Shown here: piece by piece, positions 1 to 7,140 of the stretch
Layout: each line of letters starts with the position of its first letter
Position numbering within the stretch: the stretch's first letter is position 1
NCBI GenBank assembly: GCA_964457455.1
Contig: CAYWJN010000096.1
Coordinates: forward strand, 1-9,017
DNA: 9,017 bases
Direction of reading: 5' to 3'
From: JABMPU01 sp964457455
Lineage (GTDB): Bacteria; Cloacimonadota; Cloacimonadia; Cloacimonadales; TCS61
The notes under the pieces: model-generated
Database searches by the model: none
Told to the model about the DNA's origin: nothing
Seen by the model: the letters and a program-made list of their open reading frames with translations, nothing else
Position numbers and translations under genes: made by a program

Positions 1-2489
1 GAAAATTCGGTTTGTTTATCATCCTTATCATTTCATTTTCCTCATTACTATTTGGAGATATTTTAATAGACCAAGCACTGATCGACACATTAACTATAAA
101 AGCTTTGAAAAATATCGAACCTTTACCTGATGATGTTCAAAACATCTACAAATCTTACATTTCAAAATATCCCGATGGAATTATGGCTTATCTCATTTCA
201 GCAGAAAGCAGCTCGATATTGTGGGATGCAAACCCGGAGGATGTGCTTTCCAACTACATCGAACTCAAAAAACTGTCCGAGATGGAAGATTATGATTATT
301 CACCTGAATTCTTTCTTTCCTACATTGCAAAGATAACTGCTTCCCACGAACAGATAACTCCATATCGAAAAGTTTTTGCAGATACCGGATTGTTTTCTTA
401 TGTTACGGAATTTCCTGATGTAGAAGAGCGAATAAGAGAAGTAAACCTGTGGTGCAGGGAGCGAATGACGTTTATTCCCACTTCAGGAAGGAATCAAAAC
501 CCGATAACTATTCAGCAGAAAAGCAATATCGGCAGATGCGGTGAGATGCAGGTGTTTTTTATTTCTGCTTGCAGAACTATAGGAATTCCTGCCAGACCCG
601 CCTGGACACCTTGGTGGGGACATACGGACAACAACCATGCATGGACGGAAGTCTTCGTAGATGGAAAGTGGTATTATGTGGGAGCTGCTGAACCGGATTA
701 CAATCTTAATTCCACCTGGTTTACGAGTGCAGTGAACAAAGCTCTCCTCGTTCTGGTTCGCAGCACTTTCCCGGACAGCACAGAAGAAGTCATTTCAAAG
801 TCAGCCCGGAATAATTATATTAATTCCACCTCGTTTTACCAGGATACAAGAAAAGTGAAGTTCACGGTAGTTGATAGTGCCGGAAATCCTGTTCCCAAAG
901 CTGTGATAAATATTATGGCTTTCAATTTCTCAATGCTGCGCACTCTTCTGGGAATCAAAGTTGACAGTACCGGAACCAAAGAGATCACCATCGGAAAAGG
1001 TGGTTTCCTGGCTATCGCTCGAAAAGACAGTTTATTCGATTATAATGTAATTCCTTTTGATGACGGCACAATATCTAATGAATTCCAATTTACTTTGAAA
1101 GAACAAACATTGGAAAGTGAAGATCTTGTTTTTCAATTTCCCGATGTGAAAACCGAAAGAAAAGAAGAACCGGAATTCTTTAAAGAAAGGAAAAAACTGA
1201 TCGTAGAAAAGTATAATGAAAGAATAAAGAATTTCCAATCCACCCCCATCCCCGAATATGCTCCAAAAGCGGATTCAAACTTCGTGGAGATTTTCGAAAA
1301 TTGTAGAAATAACAAACAACCTCTTCTTGATTTTGTAGTTATCAATCCCGATATTCCGGAAAAATTCTGGGAGAAAGTCAGTTTGGTGGATGTGAAATTT
1401 TTCTGGGAAGCATCTGTAACTCAATGGCAGAATCTGTTTGATCTTTATATGGAACTAATAGATAAGGAACTGTCGGATGCCAAATGGAAAAACCTGCTTG
1501 AACCCAACGTTTTTTATGAAGTTTTGTCGGATATTAACGTTCCTGCTCACCTAACGAAATGGAAAGATATTTCTGCATTGGATGCCATTCCACAGGTTAT
1601 CGAAGAATTACACATCCGACATAAGATAGAAGAAGATTCAGCTTCGGTTGGGTTGCTTTCCCTGGATAAAATGCTGGAAGCAGAGTTCCTACAGGATTTC
1701 CAATTTAAGACTTTAAGCTGTTACATTTTAAAAACAAATCACATCTCCGCCCAATACACCCGCATTCCATCCACGATAATGGTAATGGCAGATTCGGTTT
1801 GGCAAAATTATAATGTAAAGGAAAACGACTTCGTTAAACCACAGGAAGAAAAAGTTGAATCGCTCGCATTTATCGAATTCAAGCTGGTTGATAAAGACTT
1901 CCTGCCGGTAACATTGAATCCCGATAACATTTCCACCACGATATTTCAGGATGGAAGATTTTATCATAACGACCGTCAGCTCGATTACAACAAAGAAAAC
2001 AGTATTCTTTCCGGTGAATTGGAAAAAGGGAATTACTATGTTCAAATGTGCATTCGAGAAAGCAGTGAAATTACAAAAGTGAAAATTGTTGCACTTCATA
2101 TCGATAAACAGGTAGAAATAAAAGAAACACTCATCTTCAAAGACTTTAAACGGGATTGGAAAAAAGCTGGAAAAAAATATATTGCATTCCTGGATTCATT
2201 AAGAATCGAAGATGATGTCGATTATGTTATCCTGCTGGGAGATTATGATGATGAGCCTGTGCAAAGACTGGCAACCAAAACGCGCAGCAAACTCGAAGAG
2301 CAGCAATTCGTCTGGATCGGGAAAAATGAGCCGCCTGAAATTGTATCGAATTACATAACCTCCGATGAATATGAAAAATTCCTGGAAGATCATCCCGAAC
2401 TGAAACATCGTCTTATTACTTTCTATTACGATTCGGAAAAGGAGAAGTGGATGATGTTCGAGGGGAATTGGGATTTGTTATTCAAATAA
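1..2489 (+). CDS. Exported transglutaminase-like protein, 5' end cut by window
   Basis: Large secreted or periplasmic protein with a transglutaminase/cysteine-protease fold; its substrate is unknown. Residues are counted from the TTG at base 12. The frame stays open to the left edge and reads R/G-K-F-G before that TTG, giving the basic n-region a signal peptide needs; the hydrophobic stretch LFIILIISFSSLLFG follows. The true start is therefore probably a few codons outside the window. The catalytic triad is visible: Cys176 in GRCGEM, His209 in NHAWTEVF and Asp229 in AAEPD, with the usual GIPAR between Cys and His. A beta-sandwich resembling carboxypeptidase-regulatory domains follows (about 280-365), then a charged linker (about 385-410). 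The rest lacks clear motifs, but its order (a helical part, a segment near 'RIPSTIMVMADSVW', a beta domain, and a C-terminal part with 'GDYDDEP') recalls the long Bacteroidetes transglutaminase family with a second transglutaminase-like half. That resemblance is from memory. The domain call is firm; the biological role is not known. Confidence 0.85.
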   Translation, partial: KFGLFIILIISFSSLLFGDILIDQALIDTLTIKALKNIEPLPDDVQNIYKSYISKYPDGIMAYLISAESSSILWDANPEDVLSNYIELKKLSEMEDYDYSPEFFLSYIAKITASHEQITPYRKVFADTGLFSYVTEFPDVEERIREVNLWCRERMTFIPTSGRNQNPITIQQKSNIGRCGEMQVFFISACRTIGIPARPAWTPWWGHTDNNHAWTEVFVDGKWYYVGAAEPDYNLNSTWFTSAVNKALLVLVRSTFPDSTEEVISKSARNNYINSTSFYQDTRKVKFTVVDSAGNPVPKAVINIMAFNFSMLRTLLGIKVDSTGTKEITIGKGGFLAIARKDSLFDYNVIPFDDGTISNEFQFTLKEQTLESEDLVFQFPDVKTERKEEPEFFKERKKLIVEKYNERIKNFQSTPIPEYAPKADSNFVEIFENCRNNKQPLLDFVVINPDIPEKFWEKVSLVDVKFFWEASVTQWQNLFDLYMELIDKELSDAKWKNLLEPNVFYEVLSDINVPAHLTKWKDISALDAIPQVIEELHIRHKIEEDSASVGLLSLDKMLEAEFLQDFQFKTLSCYILKTNHISAQYTRIPSTIMVMADSVWQNYNVKENDFVKPQEEKVESLAFIEFKLVDKDFLPVTLNPDNISTTIFQDGRFYHNDRQLDYNKENSILSGELEKGNYYVQMCIRESSEITKVKIVALHIDKQVEIKETLIFKDFKRDWKKAGKKYIAFLDSLRIEDDVDYVILLGDYDDEPVQRLATKTRSKLEEQQFVWIGKNEPPEIVSNYITSDEYEKFLEDHPELKHRLITFYYDSEKEKWMMFEGNWDLLFK

Positions 2490-2500
2490 TACTTACCGTA

Positions 2501-2527
2501 AAGAACGCTAAGGACGCAAAGGAGTTA
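2501..2527. repeat. Degenerate 9-nt tandem repeat (AAGGACGCA-like), three units
   Basis: Three adjacent 9-nt units, AAGAACGCT, AAGGACGCA and AAGGAGTTA, lie 12 bases after the transglutaminase stop codon. They are richer in G than their surroundings and match no coding frame. Short intergenic runs of 'acgcaaagg' type occur in many bacterial genomes; these may be a decayed copy, which is inference. A second G-containing patch, GATTTGCACGGATAAAG, follows at 2541-2557 and may belong to the same kind of intergenic element. Confidence 0.4.
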
Positions 2528-2549
2528 GAAAAGATAACTGGATTTGCAC

Positions 2550-2575
2550 GGATAAAGAGTTGAATATCTTTATTC
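2550..2575. other. Weak hairpin in the gap before the toxin-antitoxin pair
   Basis: ATAAAGA (2552-2558) pairs with TCTTTAT (2567-2573) around an 8-nt loop, and the stem extends by one G-T and one G-C pair. It is AT-rich and has no T-run behind it, so it is a poor intrinsic terminator. It could still mark the 3' end of the transglutaminase transcript. Nothing else in the 2490-2596 stretch looks functional apart from the tandem repeat. Confidence 0.2.
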
Positions 2576-2596
2576 ACCTGAAATACTAAAAAGCGG

Positions 2597-2625
2597 TAAA
2601 CTTCTTGACTTGAAAAAAATATAAT
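2597..2625 (+). promoter_or_regulatory. Candidate promoter for the MntA/HepT pair
   Basis: A perfect TATAAT at 2620-2625 lies 31 bases before the mntA start codon. The hexamer at the ideal 17-nt distance, TAAACT (2597-2602), matches the -35 consensus at only three positions. A better TTGACT (2605-2610) lies just 9 nt upstream, too close to act as the -35 for this -10 box. The evidence is the -10 box and its position only. Confidence 0.35.
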
Positions 2626-2656
2626 TTTGTTTGGAGTTGAAGTTAAAGAGGAAAGA

Positions 2657-2959
2657 ATGAATAGAATATTAGTCGAGAATCTAAAGCAACTGAAAAGAGT
2701 ATGCAAAACACATCATGTGAAAAAAATGTATGCTTTTGGGTCTGTTTGCACAGAAAGATTTAATAAAAAAAGCGACATCGATCTTTTGGTATTTTTCCAA
2801 CCTTTAGATTTTGGTGAATATGCTGACAATTATTTTCAATTAGCAAACAGACTTGAGAAGATCCTTAATCGAAAAGTAGATTTATTAACAGATAATTCTT
2901 TATCAAACCCGTATTTCATTAGATCCTTGGAAAAAACCAAAACCGTGCTTTATGAATGA
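2657..2959 (+). CDS. mntA: MntA-type minimal nucleotidyltransferase, antitoxin
   Basis: 100-residue protein of the minimal nucleotidyltransferase (MNT) family, the presumed antitoxin of the HepT RNase encoded directly downstream. In characterised pairs MntA transfers AMP to a tyrosine of HepT and so inactivates it. The signature GSX10DXD is complete: Gly28-Ser29, then Asp40 and Asp42 in 'SDIDLLV'; a third acidic residue, Asp75 in 'RKVDLL', sits where the family keeps its last metal ligand. The ATG at 2657 is preferred over an in-frame TTG 30 bases upstream because AGAGG (2647-2651) lies 5 nt before it and the protein then starts at the usual family position. The gene overlaps hepT by 8 nt (ATGAATGA), implying translational coupling. 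The length is typical, with no sign of decay. The family call is very secure; the antitoxin role follows from the pairing. Confidence 0.92.
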   Translation: MNRILVENLKQLKRVCKTHHVKKMYAFGSVCTERFNKKSDIDLLVFFQPLDFGEYADNYFQLANRLEKILNRKVDLLTDNSLSNPYFIRSLEKTKTVLYE

Positions 2960-3287
2960 GAATATAAAAAAATTTCTTTATGATATCAAAGTCTCGATCG
3001 AGTCGATCGAAAAATATCTCGGGGATGATCGAAATTTTAACAAATACCTTTCCAATAAAATGTTGAGAAGAGCAGTTGAAAGAGAATTTGAAATTATCGG
3101 TGAAGCAATAAGTCGTTTAATAAAACTTGATAATAATATCAAAATCTCAGCAAAAGAATTGATAATTGGAATGAGAAATCGAGTAATTCATGGATATGAC
3201 AAAATCGATGATGTCATAATTTGGGGAACAATAGTGAGACACCTTCCTATTTTGAAGGAAGAAGTTACCGCTCTGTTGGATGAATGA
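2952..3287 (+). CDS. hepT: HepT-like HEPN-domain RNase toxin (DUF86)
   Basis: 111-residue, largely alpha-helical protein of the HEPN/DUF86 family, the presumed RNA-cleaving toxin partner of the nucleotidyltransferase encoded just upstream. The diagnostic RX4HXY motif is intact: Arg75, His80 and Tyr82 in RNRVIHGY. In characterised HepT proteins Arg and His form the RNase active site and the Tyr is the residue AMPylated by MntA, so this copy retains both the activity and the modification site. The 'EIIGEAISRL' helix (about 47-56) is also typical of DUF86. The start codon lies inside the last codons of mntA, with no room for a separate promoter, so the two are expected to be co-transcribed. The order here is antitoxin first. 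The RNA target cannot be read from sequence. Confidence 0.92.
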   Translation: MNENIKKFLYDIKVSIESIEKYLGDDRNFNKYLSNKMLRRAVEREFEIIGEAISRLIKLDNNIKISAKELIIGMRNRVIHGYDKIDDVIIWGTIVRHLPILKEEVTALLDE

Positions 3288-3291
3288 GAAG

Positions 3292-3314
3292 TATGGATTT
3301 AATTAAAATCCATA
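3292..3314. terminator. Perfect 9-bp hairpin just after hepT
   Basis: TATGGATTT (3292-3300) and AAATCCATA (3306-3314) form a perfect 9-bp stem around the 5-nt loop AATTA, starting 5 bases after the hepT stop codon. No T-run follows directly; the next T-rich stretches begin about 25 bases later. It may stabilise the 3' end of the toxin-antitoxin mRNA or act as a weak terminator. It could also be an operator-like palindrome. The structure is certain; the function is not. Confidence 0.4.
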
Positions 3315-3359
3315 GTCTATTGAAAGTCGAGAAATTACTCTTTTTACGATTTTTTTAAT

Positions 3360-3698
3360 ATGAAAATGTTCTTAAAAATATTGCCCATAATTTTGTGTTT
3401 TTTGTTATTAGCCGCACATTTTGGACGTGCAAATTTATTAATTTTACAGATAATCAGTATTTCATTTCCATTTCTATTATTTTGGAAAACAAAGATCGCA
3501 ATATTCATTATTCAAGCCTGTTTGATGTTGGCAGGAATCGAGTCGATCCGAACTGCGGTTTATTATGCTCGAATCAGAAATGAAAACGAAGAACCGTGGT
3601 TACGGCTCGCTATCATTCTGGGAACAGTTGTTGTTCTGAATTTCGCAACTGTTTTGGTTTTCAGAACGAAATCGATGAAGGAGAGGTATAAGCAGTAA
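3360..3698 (+). CDS. Small four-span membrane protein, unknown function
   Basis: 112-residue hydrophobic protein that I cannot assign to a characterised function. Four membrane spans are apparent at about residues 4-21, 24-42, 45-64 and 81-101. A hydrophilic stretch of about 16 residues (ARIRNENEEP) separates spans three and four, and the tail is basic (RTKSMKERYKQ). Conserved-looking polar residues sit at the span edges: His20 and Arg23 in 'AAHFGRAN', Glu61-Arg64-Thr65 in 'GIESIRT', and 'EPWLRLAIIL' before span four. This layout recalls a family of small uncharacterised bacterial membrane proteins with an E-x-x-R-T...PW-x-R-L pattern, from memory only. No clear ribosome binding site precedes the ATG; a second in-frame ATG at 3366 is an alternative start. 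The consistent span pattern supports a real gene, and it lies alone between the toxin-antitoxin pair and recG. Confidence 0.75.
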   Translation: MKMFLKILPIILCFLLLAAHFGRANLLILQIISISFPFLLFWKTKIAIFIIQACLMLAGIESIRTAVYYARIRNENEEPWLRLAIILGTVVVLNFATVLVFRTKSMKERYKQ

Positions 3699-3726
3699 CT
3701 TGAGAATTTAGCTTTCAAGGGTTTTT
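3699..3726 (+). terminator. Possible intrinsic terminator after the membrane-protein gene
   Basis: CTTGAGA (3699-3705) pairs with TTTCAAG (3713-3719), including one G-T pair, around a 7-nt loop. The run GGTTTTT (3720-3726) follows. The stem starts directly after the upstream stop codon. It is short and not GC-rich, so termination would be weak at best. Confidence 0.35.
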
Positions 3727-3727
3727 C

Positions 3728-3744
3728 TTGACTTTCTAAGTCAA
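3728..3744. promoter_or_regulatory. Short palindrome upstream of recG
   Basis: TTGACTT (3728-3734) and AAGTCAA (3738-3744) are perfect inverted copies separated by TCT, 30 bases before the recG start codon. TTGACT resembles a -35 box, but the hexamer 17 nt downstream (TTTCTT) is a poor -10. It may be an operator half-site pair, part of a promoter, or a hairpin in the recG leader. The inverted repeat is plain to see; its role is a guess. Confidence 0.3.
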
Positions 3745-3774
3745 ACATCTTTTCTTCCATTTGGAGTAAATTTT

Positions 3775-5856
3775 ATGAATCCTCTGGAAAATGAAATAAA
3801 ATACCTGAAAGGGGTTGGCGAACATCGTGCCAGGCTTTTGAATAAATTGAATATCTTCTATATCGGTGACCTGCTCGAACATTTTCCGCGGGATTATATA
3901 AATCGAAAATCTGCTGTAAAGATCCGTGATCTTTCATTCAATGAATACTGCTCTTTTGTTGGTAAGATCGTTTCGATTGAAAAACGCCATGCTGCTGCCA
4001 GGAAACAGCAACTCAACGTAGTTATTTCAGATGGAGAAGATTTTCTTTTTCTCACCTGGTTCAAGTTTGGGAACTGGCTGGTAAAGCAATTTGAGATCGG
4101 TCAACAGATCTGGGTGAGTGGTATTCTAACCGAATTTCGTGGTGCTCCCCAAATTGTTCATCCTCAGATAGAGATTCTGGAAGACAGTGATTCAAAACTG
4201 GATTTTTGGAAAGAACGATCTGTACTCCCTGTTTACCGTCTTACAGACGGCATTAGTATGACAGTGGTCCGTAACTTGGTCTATAAAGCTTTCGAACTAT
4301 ACAGTAATAGCATCGAGGAAACTCTTCCTGAGTATATTCTTAAAAAATATAACTTTGAACCTCGAAAAATTACACTGCAAAAAATCCATTTCTCTCAGCA
4401 TCCTCAAAAAAATGAAAAGATAAAAAAGCGTTACTCTTTTGAAGAACTTTTCTACACACAATTAATGTTAGCTCGCAGCAAATATCATCATCAAAAAAAG
4501 GAAAATGGACATGGTTTTGAGCTTAAAAAAACTTTTACCACAAAATTAAAGAATTCCCTTCCCTTTGAACTTACTTCTGCACAGAAACGTGTTATCCGTG
4601 AGATAGTAGAAGATATGACTTCAACCCGCCAGATGAACAGGCTTTTGCAGGGTGATGTAGGCTCAGGAAAAACCATTGTAACTGTATTTGCTATGCTGCT
4701 GGTTTTGGAAAATGGATTTCAATCTGTTCTGATGGCTCCCACAGAGATCCTGGCTGAACAGCATTTCAATAGCTTATCCCATTTCCTGAAGAACCAATCG
4801 GAAATCAGGATTGCGCTTCTTAAAGGCGGAAAGTATAAGGGTAAAACTCAGATCCTGGAAAAAATAAAAACCGGTGAACTCGATATTATTATTGGAACCC
4901 ACGCATTGATCCAGAAAGATGTTGAATTTTATAAAGTGGGTTTTGTTGCCATTGATGAGCAGCATCGTTTTGGAGTGGAACAACGAGCTGTTCTTTCCCG
5001 AAAAAATAAGCATCCCGACCTGATGTATCTTTCTGCCACGCCTATCCCCCGTTCTTTGGCTCTCACAGTTTATGGTGATCTCGATGTAAGTGTGATCGAT
5101 GAACTTCCTCCAAACCGGAAAACTATCAAAACATTCTGGCATAATTCTGAAAAAAATATAATAGTTTTTGAAAAAGTGAAAAAGCAGATTTTAAAGGGTA
5201 CGCAGATTTATATTGTTTGTCCCCTCATCGAAGAATCTGAGAAAATGGACCTTCTGGATGCGGAAACTCTTTTTGAAACTTTATCTACAAAGATCTATCC
5301 AGAATTTAAAATTGCTTTGCTGCATGGAAGGATGAAAACAGCGATTAAAGATTCTATCATGGAAGATTTCAAGAATAAAAAGATCGATGTGTTGGTTTCC
5401 ACAACTGTTATCGAAGTTGGAATTGATGTCCCCAATGCTACGGTTATGATCATTCAACATGCCGAAAGATTCGGCTTGAGCCAGCTCCACCAATTGCGGG
5501 GAAGAGTTGGGCGTGGTGCAGATGAATCATATTGCTATCTTATTGTATATCCGCCGATTAGTGAAGATGGCAGGGAAAGATTGAGTGTGATGCTGGAAAC
5601 GAATGATGGTTTTAAAATTGCTGAAAAGGATTTGAAAATTAGAGGACCTGGCGATTTTTTTGGAACAGAACAATCCGGAATGCCAATTTATAAACATGCG
5701 AATATTGTGCGGGATCAGATGCTGTTGAAGCAAGCTCGAATTCTTGCCTTCGATATTATAGAAGATGATTTTGATTTGAAATCTGAAAAGAACGAAACTT
5801 TAAATAGAGTCTATTTTCCCAAGTTCTTAAGTAGAGAAAAATTATTTGATTTTTAA
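3775..5856 (+). CDS. recG: ATP-dependent DNA helicase RecG
   Basis: Superfamily 2 double-stranded DNA translocase that remodels stalled replication forks and branch-migrates Holliday junctions in the cytoplasm. The protein is 693 residues, the same length as E. coli RecG. The N-terminal third holds the wedge/OB-fold that grips branched DNA. The helicase motifs follow in order: Walker A GDVGSGKT (293-300), 'MAPTEILAEQH', the DEQH box (394-397), SATP (420-423), 'TTVIEVGIDVPNA', and motif VI QLRGRVGRG (573-581). The C-terminal 'RGPGDFFGTEQSG' matches the RecG-specific region linked to translocation. The ATG at 3775 is supported by GGAG (3763-3766) 8 nt upstream. No catalytic residue is missing. 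Its neighbours are unrelated, and it appears to be transcribed alone or with the small membrane gene. Confidence 0.98.
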   Translation: MNPLENEIKYLKGVGEHRARLLNKLNIFYIGDLLEHFPRDYINRKSAVKIRDLSFNEYCSFVGKIVSIEKRHAAARKQQLNVVISDGEDFLFLTWFKFGNWLVKQFEIGQQIWVSGILTEFRGAPQIVHPQIEILEDSDSKLDFWKERSVLPVYRLTDGISMTVVRNLVYKAFELYSNSIEETLPEYILKKYNFEPRKITLQKIHFSQHPQKNEKIKKRYSFEELFYTQLMLARSKYHHQKKENGHGFELKKTFTTKLKNSLPFELTSAQKRVIREIVEDMTSTRQMNRLLQGDVGSGKTIVTVFAMLLVLENGFQSVLMAPTEILAEQHFNSLSHFLKNQSEIRIALLKGGKYKGKTQILEKIKTGELDIIIGTHALIQKDVEFYKVGFVAIDEQHRFGVEQRAVLSRKNKHPDLMYLSATPIPRSLALTVYGDLDVSVIDELPPNRKTIKTFWHNSEKNIIVFEKVKKQILKGTQIYIVCPLIEESEKMDLLDAETLFETLSTKIYPEFKIALLHGRMKTAIKDSIMEDFKNKKIDVLVSTTVIEVGIDVPNATVMIIQHAERFGLSQLHQLRGRVGRGADESYCYLIVYPPISEDGRERLSVMLETNDGFKIAEKDLKIRGPGDFFGTEQSGMPIYKHANIVRDQMLLKQARILAFDIIEDDFDLKSEKNETLNRVYFPKFLSREKLFDF

Positions 5857-5909
5857 TAGATGGATTCGACTAGTCCCGAAAGCTTTCGGGATGAGTTGAG
5901 AACATCTAT
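5856..5909. repeat. 54-nt nested inverted repeat between convergent genes
   Basis: A perfect 18-bp palindrome, TCCCGAAAGCTTTCGGGA (5874-5891), sits inside further inverted arms. The segment 5865-5871 pairs with 5894-5900 (two G-T pairs), and the outer arms ATAGATG (5856-5862) and CATCTAT (5903-5909) match perfectly; only short 2-by-2 mismatches interrupt the stem. The whole element fits between the recG stop codon, which it touches, and the end of the convergent phosphatase gene. No long T-run follows on either strand, so it is not a classical intrinsic terminator. It could be a bidirectional transcription end or mRNA-stabilising hairpin, or a REP-like repeat present in many copies. The GC-rich core stands out from the AT-rich surroundings. 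Confidence 0.75.
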
Positions 5910-5925
5910 CCAAGTCAGCTGCAAC

Positions 5926-7029
5926 CTATTTATTTTTCAGAATTTTCCATTCACCTTCTGCTGTGGCGCGATAAAAAATTCCATCTTTCCATACTAATGC
6001 TTCACCTTCGGTTGCGTATTTTATGCCGCTATCAACAGCAAATAATCTATCATGATAAAAAGTCCGGATATTATCAAATGTGGTGTGGCCCACCACCATT
6101 TCCAAAGCTTCAAATTCTTGAAGGATTTTCTCAAATTCAAGTTCCGGGAGTATAGGTAATTCTTTATAATCATAAAAATATCCACGATACCAGAAAGGTC
6201 CGAATGAACCGAATAAAAAATTCAGGTCTTCATTAGATTTCAGAACTTCTCGTGGAGAATCCAAATTTTCCTGGATAACTTTATTTATCATTTCCATGGA
6301 AAAATCCATTTCCAGAAGTGTGGGATGAATGCCGGCGTGAACAAATAAAATATCATTTATTTTGAAAATTGTATTTTTAGTTCTGAGCCATCTACCAAAT
6401 TCCGTATTTTTTCCAAAAAGCTCTGTAATACTAATTTTGAAATATTCTTCAGCGGTTTTTTTATTTTTTTCGTGAACATAACGAGTATCTTTTTGCAGAA
6501 CCATCATTTCATGATTTCCCAGAGAGAAGTGAACTTTCCCTCCTTTTTTCTCAGCCTGTTTTTCCAATTGATGTGTCAACCAGAGAGCTTCTGTAACTTT
6601 TGGTCCGCGGTCCAAAATATCACCCAGAACAACCAGATGCCCGTCTCCCCATTGCCATATGAGTTCTTCATCGATTACATGATTTGCTTTAAGAATTTGC
6701 ACCAACCTGTCGTATTGACCGTGAACATCACTCAAAATAAAAATCTTGGGAATATCTATATAGATTGTCGGCTCATTTTTTGGAGGTTGGGGAGATACGA
6801 GATAAGATTGCTCAAACTCATCGATTGTAAATTTAATCTGTTCTGTATCTTGAAATGTGATTTCTTTGGAAAAAACTTCACTTTCAAAAACATATTTTAT
6901 GGCTGCTTTGTTCTCTTGCCAGAAAATGTAAGGACCATCACTGATCTTTTCAGCGGTAATTTCCTCACAAAAGAAAGAAAGAGAGAAAATCAGAATAAAT
7001 GCAACTAAATATTTTTTATTACTTTTCAT
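5926..7029 (-). CDS. Exported Shewanella-like PPP-family protein phosphatase
   Basis: 367-residue metallophosphoesterase predicted to remove phosphate from Ser/Thr or Tyr phosphoproteins, acting outside the cytoplasm. Residues 1-26 look like a signal peptide: basic MKSNKK, a hydrophobic core, and possible cleavage after Ala26. About 65 residues without recognisable motifs follow, beginning DGPYIFW. The two-metal active site is complete: SDVHG (100-104), GDILDRG (136-142), GNHE (171-174), 'FVHAGIHP' (His231) and 'VVGHT' (His315). 'HAG' in place of the 'HGG' of classical PP1/PP2A enzymes, an Arg-Tyr after GNHE ('KDTRYVH') and 'GPFWYRGY' (277-284) are features I associate with the Shewanella-like (Shelph) subgroup. 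The ATG at 7029 was chosen because it gives a clean signal peptide; AGGA lies a rather long 11 nt upstream. A TTG at 7131 would add 34 residues with no signal-like start. The gene is convergent with recG and divergent from the propeller gene. Its substrate is unknown. Confidence 0.88.
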   Translation of the reverse strand: MKSNKKYLVAFILIFSLSFFCEEITAEKISDGPYIFWQENKAAIKYVFESEVFSKEITFQDTEQIKFTIDEFEQSYLVSPQPPKNEPTIYIDIPKIFILSDVHGQYDRLVQILKANHVIDEELIWQWGDGHLVVLGDILDRGPKVTEALWLTHQLEKQAEKKGGKVHFSLGNHEMMVLQKDTRYVHEKNKKTAEEYFKISITELFGKNTEFGRWLRTKNTIFKINDILFVHAGIHPTLLEMDFSMEMINKVIQENLDSPREVLKSNEDLNFLFGSFGPFWYRGYFYDYKELPILPELEFEKILQEFEALEMVVGHTTFDNIRTFYHDRLFAVDSGIKYATEGEALVWKDGIFYRATAEGEWKILKNK

Positions 7030-7140
7030 AAGATTAACAATCCTACGGAAACTATTTTCAGTTTCTTTTGAAAGATGTATAAAATCTGTAAAGATAAAAA
7101 GATATCCAAATGTTTTTTTAAGAAAACGCAAATTATTATA

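Noticed and set aside
1728..2099. A 123-codon open frame on the - strand within the transglutaminase gene
   Set aside because: It is a shadow of the coding strand; its translation is rich in Phe, Ile and Asn with no domain pattern.
2994..3010. Two copies of the palindrome TCGATCGA separated by one base inside hepT, possibly an operator
   Set aside because: The reading frame encodes Ser-Ile-Glu twice with nearly the same codons, so the peptide repeat explains the DNA pattern.
4774..5142. A 122-codon open frame on the - strand within recG
   Set aside because: It lies opposite the most conserved helicase motifs of recG, so it is a by-product of that coding sequence.
6472..7008. A 178-codon open frame on the + strand opposite the phosphatase gene
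   Set aside because: It is fully antisense to a protein with a complete active site, its translation has no recognisable motif, and no ribosome binding site stands out.
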